The notes under the pieces: generated by a model | Told to the model about the DNA's origin: nothing | Databases searched by the model: none | What the model saw: only the letters and a program-made list of their open reading frames with translations | In this document: one piece after another, positions 22,361-27,550 of the stretch | Layout of the letters: the number at the start of each line of letters is the position of its first letter | How positions within the stretch are numbered: the first letter of the stretch is position 1 | From: Hyphomicrobiales bacterium | Lineage (GTDB): Bacteria > Pseudomonadota > Alphaproteobacteria > Rhizobiales > Beijerinckiaceae | Direction: 5' to 3' | DNA length: 27,550 bases | Assembly (NCBI GenBank): GCA_015655535.1 | Contig: JAATEW010000288.1 | Span: forward strand, 1-27,550 | Made by a program: the position numbers and the translations under genes

Positions 22361-22562
22361 GCGAACCTTCTCCCCTTGCGGGAGAAGGTGGCCCGACTTT
22401 ATCGGGCCGGATGAGGGGTTGCTTCCCTCACTATAATAAATTGTAACCCCTCACGCGGCAGGCTTCGCCTGCCACACTCTCCCACGCAAGTCGGGCTCGC
22501 TCGACTTGCGCATTCAAAATGAGAAACTCAGGCAAGCCCGAGTTTGGTAGGAGAGGGTTCGC
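22361..22562. repeat. Long nested palindromic intergenic repeat (about 200 bases)
   Basis: The outer arms GCGAACC (22361-22367) and GGTTCGC (22556-22562) bracket a series of perfect hairpins: CTTCTCCC/GGGAGAAG 22367-22387, GGCCCGA/TCGGGCC 22390-22408, GGCAGGC/GCCTGCC 22457-22473 and CGCAAGTCG/CGACTTGCG 22485-22510. An AT-rich spacer (22430-22443) sits between two halves that each contain an ACCCCTCA/TGAGGGG piece. There is no coding frame. It fills nearly the whole 244-base gap between the NUDIX and GNAT genes. Confidence 0.75.
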
Positions 22563-22589
22563 GCCTAATCCTGTAATGCTCCAGAATCT

Positions 22590-23126
22590 ATGACCGATCT
22601 TTCCCTTGTCCTCGTGCCGCAAACGCCAGCCGATCTTGCCGCCATCGAGAAACTCGATGAGCGCGCCTTCGGTCCCGGCCGCTTCGCGCGCTCGGCCTAT
22701 CGGCTGCGCGAACGCGTCGAACCCGACTATGCGCTGTCGTTCGTCGCCCGCGTGGGCACGCTGCTCGTCGGCGCCAATCGCATGACACGCATCCGCTGCG
22801 GCGGAACGCCGGCGCTGCTGCTTGGGCCGCTGACGGTCGAACCGGCCTTCCGTTCCGGCGGCATCGGCGAGGCATTGGTGATGAAATCGCTCGAAGCCGC
22901 CAAGGCCAATGGCCATGGCCTTATCCTGCTTGTCGGCGACATGCCCTATTACGGGCGCATGGGCTTCAAACCCGTGCCGCCCGGACGACTGATCTTTCCC
23001 GGCCCCGTCGACCCGGCACGGCTGCTCTATTGCGAATTGATCGAAGGCGCCTTCGACGGCGTGAAAGGCAAAGTGCTGCGGGGGATAATCACCGAAAGCC
23101 CTCGCCCTTCGAGCGAAGGCCCGTGA
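22590..23126 (+). CDS. GNAT-family N-acetyltransferase (YhbS-like)
   Basis: 178 residues from ATG 22590. The acetyl-CoA loop is seen as RSGGIGEAL (about 88-96) after LLLGPLTVEPAF. The following helix and VGDMPYYGRMGFKPVPPG correspond to the YhbS-type GNAT C-terminus, where a conserved P-Y-Y-x-R-x-G-F phrase is usual. The substrate is unknown. It is convergent with the DCC-family gene, with 3 bases between the stops. The upstream repeat leaves little room for a promoter. Confidence 0.87.
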   Translation: MTDLSLVLVPQTPADLAAIEKLDERAFGPGRFARSAYRLRERVEPDYALSFVARVGTLLVGANRMTRIRCGGTPALLLGPLTVEPAFRSGGIGEALVMKSLEAAKANGHGLILLVGDMPYYGRMGFKPVPPGRLIFPGPVDPARLLYCELIEGAFDGVKGKVLRGIITESPRPSSEGP

Positions 23127-23129
23127 ACT

Positions 23130-23507
23130 CTACCAGTGTCCTTTCCAGCGGTTCCAAGCGTAGAGCAAATCGGCGAACCGATCATATCCGAAGCGTGCAA
23201 TTTGGCGGATGACCGGCAGGCTCAGCAAATGTCCAAGCCAAGCATCGCCAGGGGTTCGAAGCCAAATGGCGATGGCGCAGTCGGCACCGACATAGAGCCG
23301 TCCATCCGCATCGACAGCATGCAACCGGCGACGCACGTCTTCCACCCCCGCGCCGAACGGGGAGAGCGCATTGGGTTCAAGATTGATGTCGCGGAACGCG
23401 ATCGCACCGGCTTGAGCCGCTCGGACGAGCCGGCTCTGCTGCCAGTCGATCCCGGCATTACAGACGGGGCATTTGGTATTGTACCAAACGGTGAGTTTCG
23501 GCCCCAT
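23130..23507 (-). CDS. DCC-family thiol-disulfide oxidoreductase (DUF393)
   Basis: 125 residues from ATG 23507 (an in-frame TTG at 23519 is the alternative). The N-terminus LTVWYNTKCPVCNAGIDW has the CPVC redox pair (Cys13, Cys16) in the place of the family's DxxCPxC motif, with Asn-Thr-Lys ahead of it. The later phrases FRDINLEPNAL, LHAVDADGRLYVGADCAIAIW and YAWNRWKGHW are characteristic of DUF393 proteins. Probably cytoplasmic or membrane-associated; electron partners are unknown. The small membrane protein gene lies 74 bases upstream on the same strand. Confidence 0.87.
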   Translation of the reverse strand: MGPKLTVWYNTKCPVCNAGIDWQQSRLVRAAQAGAIAFRDINLEPNALSPFGAGVEDVRRRLHAVDADGRLYVGADCAIAIWLRTPGDAWLGHLLSLPVIRQIARFGYDRFADLLYAWNRWKGHW

Positions 23508-23580
23508 TCTCGATCCCAAAGTAATTCATGGGTGTTGAAGCGAGATCGGCAGAGACATTAAGACCGGCGCGGCTTTTCTA

Positions 23581-24060
23581 CTACGAATTTGTCGAGGGCG
23601 TATTTGAGGGAAGGCTCGTCGGCACCCTTCGATAAGCGATAAGCATAAGAATGCCCGCGGCTATCAAAAGAGACAGAAACCGCTCCCAATCCGCGATGTA
23701 TTCCCAATAATTCCAGTAGCCATTCGTCACAGCGAAAATGCCGCCGAAGATCAATCCCGTTCCAACCGCTGAGACCGCCGTCAACCCTCCTATGAGGATT
23801 GCGATGAAGCCCAGCGGAGCGGACACGAAAAACAATCTGGATGCAAACTGCGATTTCGCGTCATTGAGAGCCCTTTGCGCGGCTTTCTGCTTTTCGGTAT
23901 TGGCTTGACGCTCTTCCGCCGTCGCATTTGCGTTGAACGGCACGACGAGAGCGTAGTCTTGCGCTTTCGGAGGCGGAGAAAACATGCTCACGCCGTAAAA
24001 AATCAAAAGTGGAAAAATGATCGCCAGCCCAAAACCGATGGCAATTTGTCTCCCGATCAT
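23581..24060 (-). CDS. Small membrane protein of unknown function
   Basis: 159 residues from ATG 24060, preceded by TTGGGGTG; a TTG at 24072 is an alternative start. A first helix (about 4-24, IAIGFGLAIIFPLLIFYGV) is followed by SPPPKAQDY. A hydrophilic, Ala/Gln/Glu/Lys-rich helix (about 45-72) probably stands outside the membrane. Three more hydrophobic stretches follow: about 75-93, 95-111 and 130-144. I recall similar uncharacterised proteins in alphaproteobacteria with the GFGxAxxFPLLxxYGVS...FSPPPK opening. No function is proposed. It precedes the DCC gene on the same strand. Confidence 0.75.
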   Translation of the reverse strand: MIGRQIAIGFGLAIIFPLLIFYGVSMFSPPPKAQDYALVVPFNANATAEERQANTEKQKAAQRALNDAKSQFASRLFFVSAPLGFIAILIGGLTAVSAVGTGLIFGGIFAVTNGYWNYWEYIADWERFLSLLIAAGILMLIAYRRVPTSLPSNTPSTNS

Positions 24061-24203
24061 GCGGCACCCCAATATAAATTTTGATATTGCAAAATGGGAG
24101 GATTAACAGCAGTTTTTCCATCCGGTTGCAAGGCGGCATTCAACTCAAGCCCCGGAACCGATTACCCGCGGCGCGACACCGGTGCCCTTCTTCGAGGTAG
24201 CTT

Positions 24204-25016
24204 ATGTTCAAGAATCTTTTCGGCAGACGCGATAAAGCCGAGAAAGCAGCGCCAGGCAATCTTCAAATCGGCGAGGCGCCTTGGGGCACGAACGAAGGTG
24301 CGACCGTTACTTCAGCTTTCGCGCTCATCTCGCTCAGAGATTATATAATGTCGGATTTGAAGGGGCCGCGCGGAGTCCATTCCGAGACGGCCTTGACGAT
24401 GATCGGCGCCTTGGCTGGATTCTCAGCTCAGCACGCAATCTGGGAAACCGTCGTCAAAACCGGCAAACTTCCCGTAAGCGGCATCGGCCCTGCCTTCGAT
24501 GACGGAGCCTTTGTCCTGGTGGAGACGAAAACCTCCGAGACCTTTTATTTCGGAAATTTGCTCAATTCATATTTAGTCCCGACCGACAGTAAGCTCGCCA
24601 CCTTCGGACCCGGTCCCTTTACACTCTGGAGCATTCTCGCGGGCGTTGTCATAAAATGTGGTGGCAAACCGGTCAGTGCGGAGGAATATGGGGAGATATT
24701 TAGAAATGTGGGTGCCACTGTTGGGACCGCGCGATTTGGCGAGCCACGTCTTCCCAAAAACCATCAGTCGTCGATGACACCACGAAACGCGCTCAATCGC
24801 GCTTGGCCGCACGCACGGAAGATCCTGAAACGCGATGACATTCCAGGCTTCGAAGGCCGAAGTCTTGAGATCGGCTATTGGCCGACCGTGATCGCTATGA
24901 CGGCGAGCGCGCTGATCGAAGACGCCAAAAGCGTCCTCGATCCAAAACTTGCGATGCGAATTGTTTTGGAAGCGGCCATTCCGATGTCGAAGGTCGATCC
25001 GAAAACCGTTCCTTAA
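24204..25016 (+). CDS. Unrecognised 270-residue soluble protein
   Basis: ATG at 24204 has GAGG six bases upstream and the frame is long and clean. The first 17 residues are short and basic (MFKNLFGRRDKAEKAAP). The rest is a mixed globular sequence with MIGALAGFSAQHAIWETVVKTG, an FYFGNLLNSYLV segment, SILAGVVIKCGGKP and an IGYWPTVIAMTASALI segment. There is no signal peptide, and these moderately hydrophobic helices are not clearly membrane-spanning. I do not recognise the family. It is flanked by the divergent small membrane protein (143-base gap) and the convergent SDR (79-base gap), neither of which suggests a function. Confidence 0.8.
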   Translation: MFKNLFGRRDKAEKAAPGNLQIGEAPWGTNEGATVTSAFALISLRDYIMSDLKGPRGVHSETALTMIGALAGFSAQHAIWETVVKTGKLPVSGIGPAFDDGAFVLVETKTSETFYFGNLLNSYLVPTDSKLATFGPGPFTLWSILAGVVIKCGGKPVSAEEYGEIFRNVGATVGTARFGEPRLPKNHQSSMTPRNALNRAWPHARKILKRDDIPGFEGRSLEIGYWPTVIAMTASALIEDAKSVLDPKLAMRIVLEAAIPMSKVDPKTVP

Positions 25017-25095
25017 ATGCCGGCCCTCGATTGCCTGCGAGGCGAGCACGTAGTCGAGGTCTTAGAGCCGCTCCATTGCAAATGATTACGCGCGT

Positions 25096-25932
25096 TCAAT
25101 CGGAATCTGTCGAGCGCGACACACTTTCCCACGCCGCCATCTCGGCTTTCATGAACTCAATTTTTTCCTCGACGAGTTTGATGGCATCATCGCCCAGGTA
25201 AAGCCGAACCGACGGATTTTCCGACGCAACGAGCTTCAGCAACACCTGAGCGGCCTTGGCCGGGTCACCTGGCTGTTTGCCGCTCTTCGCTTGCCGCGCA
25301 GCGCGGATCGGGTCCATGACCGCATCGTAATCCGGGATGCTGCGCGGTGCGCGAACCATGGAACGGCCGGCCCACTCGGTCCGAAATTGTCCCGGAGCCA
25401 ACGCGGTTACGCGCACACCGAGATGTTTCACTTCCTTTGACAGCGCCTCGGAAATGCCCTCAAGGGCAAACTTGCTTCCGCAGTAATAAGCGATGCCGGG
25501 CATGGTGATGAAGCCGCCCATCGAGGTGACGTTGATGATATGTCCCGAGCGGCGCTCACGCATGCCGGGAAGCACCGCTTTCATCATCGCAACCGCGCCG
25601 AAAACATTGGCGTTGAATTGTTTTTGCATCTCCTCGATGGAGGATTCTTCCATTATGCCTTCGTGTCCATAGCCCGCATTGTTAACGAGCACGTCGATCG
25701 GCCCCATAGCCTGCGCCGCCTCATCGACCGCCGCGGGGATGCTTCGAAAGGCGGTCACATCGAGCAGTAAAGGATGCGCACGATCAGGCGCCAGCGTCGC
25801 GAAGGCTGCCGCGGCCTCCGGTTTGCGCAACGTACCGATCACCCTGTGACCGGCTGCCAGAGCCGCCTCGGCAAAGGCCTTGCCCAGGCCAGAGCTGACG
25901 CCAGTAATTAGGAAAGTCTTCAGATTGCTCAT
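25096..25932 (-). CDS. Short-chain dehydrogenase/reductase
   Basis: 278 residues from ATG 25932, which has GAAGG upstream; an ATG at 25950 is possible. Cofactor motif TGVSSGLG (10-17), NNAG (84-87), and catalytic Ser137, Tyr150 and Lys154 (YCGSK) are present. The C-terminal third with GQFRTEWAGRSM and the LYLGDDAIKLVEEK ending fits the group of SDRs often annotated as oxidoreductases under TetR control. The substrate is unknown. It is divergent from a TetR gene across a 136-base gap holding a double palindrome, so the TetR protein very likely represses it. Confidence 0.93.
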   Translation of the reverse strand: MSNLKTFLITGVSSGLGKAFAEAALAAGHRVIGTLRKPEAAAAFATLAPDRAHPLLLDVTAFRSIPAAVDEAAQAMGPIDVLVNNAGYGHEGIMEESSIEEMQKQFNANVFGAVAMMKAVLPGMRERRSGHIINVTSMGGFITMPGIAYYCGSKFALEGISEALSKEVKHLGVRVTALAPGQFRTEWAGRSMVRAPRSIPDYDAVMDPIRAARQAKSGKQPGDPAKAAQVLLKLVASENPSVRLYLGDDAIKLVEEKIEFMKAEMAAWESVSRSTDSD

Positions 25933-25995
25933 CTTTTTGCCTTCACACATCCCCAGCGGATACCAGATGCCTCTGGTTTAAACCGCATGGCTTGT

Positions 25996-26028
25996 TATAT
26001 CATGATATTATATTTATATCATGATATA
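25996..26028. promoter_or_regulatory. Double palindromic operator between SDR and TetR genes
   Basis: ATATCATGATAT (25997-26008) and TATATCATGATATA (26015-26028) are perfect palindromes sharing a 12-base core, with centres 19 bases apart. They lie in an AT-rich pocket between the divergent SDR start (25932) and TetR start (26069). Two tandem identical sites are typical for cooperative TetR-family autorepression. They probably overlap the promoters of both genes. Confidence 0.75.
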
Positions 26029-26068
26029 GTTTATGCAAGGCGAGCGGACAAAAGGGGATGAGGAAATC

Positions 26069-26719
26069 ATGGCAAAACCTGCCCAGCCGTCGCTGAGAGA
26101 CAGAAACAGCCACAACGCGCGCAATGCCGTACTGGACGCCGCAGAGCGGCTGCTTCACGACGGCAAGACGGCCGATTTCTCGATGCGCGCCCTCGCAGCG
26201 GAAGCGGGTGTCGGCTTTGCGACCCCTTTCAATCATTTCGGCAATAAAAACGCGATCATGCAGACCTTGTCGGCGCGTCTGATCGAGCGGATGGCAGCGC
26301 GTTTTCGCGACGAGTCACCCGTGGGAGATGCGCTCGACCGCGTGTTGGCGATGGGCCGGATCGCCGTCAGGCTCCTGCTCGAACAACCGGACGTCTATAA
26401 AGCGGTGGTAGGCTCGCTCGGGGTCGTCAGCTCCGTGGCAAGTTCGGTAAAGCCGAAATCCGAAGGCCTCTGGTCGCTGGCGCTGGGCGATTTCACCGGG
26501 ATCGCCGCCGAGCTGAACGCAATCGCTAAAACCGTACTCCCCGAACAGCTCGCCTTTGCGTTTCGCGGCAGCCTCTCATTTTGGATTGCGGGAGAAGTGG
26601 AGGATAGGGAGCTCGAATCCACAGTTGCGACGGGCGCCTCCACAATTCTTTTGGGCTTCGCCGCGCCGGATCGCCGGCCTTATCTCCTCACCCGGCTCGG
26701 TTCTGGAGGCGCCTCTTGA
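26069..26719 (+). CDS. TetR/AcrR-family transcriptional regulator
   Basis: 216 residues from ATG 26069 with AGGAA just upstream; an in-frame ATG at 26033 would start beside the operator and is less likely. The N-terminal helix-turn-helix is visible in NAVLDAAERLLHDG, then FSMRALAAEAGVGFATPFNHF and NKNAIMQTL (about residues 15-60). The rest is an all-helical ligand domain (RIAVRLLLEQPDVYKAVVG..., AFRGSLSFWIAGEV). It is expected to bind the double palindrome at 25996-26028 and repress both itself and the divergent SDR until a ligand, perhaps a substrate of the SDR, is bound. It is convergent with the partial gene at the right edge. Confidence 0.9.
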   Translation: MAKPAQPSLRDRNSHNARNAVLDAAERLLHDGKTADFSMRALAAEAGVGFATPFNHFGNKNAIMQTLSARLIERMAARFRDESPVGDALDRVLAMGRIAVRLLLEQPDVYKAVVGSLGVVSSVASSVKPKSEGLWSLALGDFTGIAAELNAIAKTVLPEQLAFAFRGSLSFWIAGEVEDRELESTVATGASTILLGFAAPDRRPYLLTRLGSGGAS

Positions 26720-26744
26720 TATGCGCATTCACCCCGCCCGCCTC

Positions 26745-27550
26745 TCACGCGGCATTCCGTGGCCCCGCATTGCGCCGCCCCTCGACCGCCCATGTTCCCA
26801 ACAGGCTTGCGAGCAAGAAGAGTAGCCCCAAGAATCCGATCGCCAGCGGCGCGACGCCGACGCCCTTCACCTCGCTCGTGCCCGTCCTTTTGATCGCGGC
26901 ATAGTCAGGGCCGCCATAGACAGGGCTTTCGCGCATGGCGACGAGTCTCGGAAGGGCAATATCGCCGGCGTCGCTCGCGAGCCGCCGCACCGTGCCGCCC
27001 GTGGCTTCAGCCAGCGGTTTCAACTTGTCGGGCGTCGAGACGACCTCCTGGAACTCGCGCGGATTTTCCGGTCCCACATTGGCGAGCACCGACAATTGCC
27101 CGTCGGTCAGGCGATAAAGCCCGATCTCGTCGGTCTTCAGGCGCGCGCGGGAAAGGCCGGGCTCGGCGGGGGTCAAAGTCACAGTCTCCTGCTTGCCGGA
27201 GGGTGCCGTGACTTTCACCGGTGGGATTTGATCTTTCAGGCTCTGGCGCTCGATGACGAGATCATGGCCTTCGACAGTGGCGCGCAGCGCTTCTTCTTCA
27301 AGATCGGGCTCTTTCATCAGCCAATGCGCAAGGCGACGCGACAGATCGAGATGCGGACCGCCGCCCTCGAAGCCACGCGCCCAGAGCCACATCTGATCGG
27401 TGAGGAGAAGCGCGACGCGGCCCTTGCCCTCGCGCGACAGCACGAGCAGCGGTTTCGAATCCGCGCCGGAGAGGACGCCAGTGCCACGCGTAACATCCGC
27501 ATTGACCTGCCGGAACCATTGGCTCCAGGCGGGCGGGTTTTGATCGGCGC
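26745..27550 (-). CDS. C-terminal part of a large membrane protein (5' end beyond the window)
   Basis: The frame stays open from the TGA/TAA at 26745 to the last base, giving about 268 residues, so the start lies outside. The visible part has RVALLLTDQMWLWARGFEGGGPHLDL and LAHWLMKEPDLEEEALRA, then a beta-rich domain (VKVTAPSGKQETVTLTP...). One membrane helix near the end (APLAIGFLGLLFLLASLLGTW) is followed by a short basic tail. These phrases recall the glutamine-amidotransferase-like/VWA membrane proteins encoded with MoxR, DUF58 and DUF4159 genes in Rhizobiales; this is from memory. Function is uncertain: this operon type is linked to envelope or aerotolerance roles elsewhere. Confidence 0.75.
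   Translation of the reverse strand, partial: ADQNPPAWSQWFRQVNADVTRGTGVLSGADSKPLLVLSREGKGRVALLLTDQMWLWARGFEGGGPHLDLSRRLAHWLMKEPDLEEEALRATVEGHDLVIERQSLKDQIPPVKVTAPSGKQETVTLTPAEPGLSRARLKTDEIGLYRLTDGQLSVLANVGPENPREFQEVVSTPDKLKPLAEATGGTVRRLASDAGDIALPRLVAMRESPVYGGPDYAAIKRTGTSEVKGVGVAPLAIGFLGLLFLLASLLGTWAVEGRRNAGPRNAA

Noticed and set aside
1..27550. tRNA, rRNA, CRISPR arrays, insertion sequences or prophage genes
   Set aside because: None recognised by eye on either strand; repeats present are palindromic intergenic elements rather than spaced direct repeats or transposase-bearing units.

Overview
The window looks like chromosomal DNA of a GC-rich alphaproteobacterium of the order Hyphomicrobiales (Rhizobiales), possibly near the Beijerinckiaceae/Methylocystaceae. 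The grounds are the gene families (MetX-MetW pair, MbfA iron exporter with an Irr-type ICE box, DUF2852, extensin-like lipoprotein, Tim44-like protein) and several intergenic palindrome families typical of that order. The family assignment is inference. No rRNA, tRNA, CRISPR array, transposase or phage gene was seen.

Layout. 1-1243 (-) is the N-terminal part of an autotransporter-type surface protein. A 730-base AT-rich gene-free region follows, with three palindromes. 1973-3816 (+) is the methionine pair metX-metW, joined by a 4-base overlap. Next come a small DUF1488-like protein, inorganic pyrophosphatase, a GNAT acetyltransferase, and an MsbA-like ABC exporter (+) that converges on an O-antigen-ligase-like membrane protein (-). 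On the minus strand at 9098-13454 lie an SDR oxidoreductase, a hybrid sensor kinase, a small protein and an extensin-like lipoprotein. arfB (ribosome rescue) is at 13533-13955 (+).

The standout element is 13981-16094: a complete retron, noticeably AT-richer than its neighbours, inserted between arfB and a DUF2306 gene. It has a promoter with a perfect TTGACA box, a structured msr-msd RNA with matching a1/a2 ends, an effector of the retron St85/RcaT nucleoside-deoxyribosyltransferase-like family, and a retron reverse transcriptase with NAxxH, YADD and VTG motifs. Effector and RT overlap by 4 bases. By analogy with Retron-Sen2 (St85) and Retron-Eco1 (Ec86) it should be a type II-A anti-phage toxin/antitoxin system: the RT-msDNA complex holds the effector inactive until phage interference releases it.

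16120-19786 holds DUF2306 and DUF2852 membrane proteins, a TetR regulator, a Tim44-like secreted/membrane protein with a strong terminator, and a conserved unknown. 19908-22345 is an iron-related block: mbfA followed by a metallophosphoesterase (-), divergent from a NUDIX hydrolase (+), with a near-perfect ICE box between them. 22590-25016 carries another GNAT, a DCC-family thiol oxidoreductase, a small membrane protein and an unrecognised 270-residue protein. 25096-26719 is a divergent SDR/TetR pair separated by two copies of a 12-14-base palindrome, probably the TetR operator. The right edge (26745-27550, -) is the C-terminal part of a large membrane protein that continues beyond the window.
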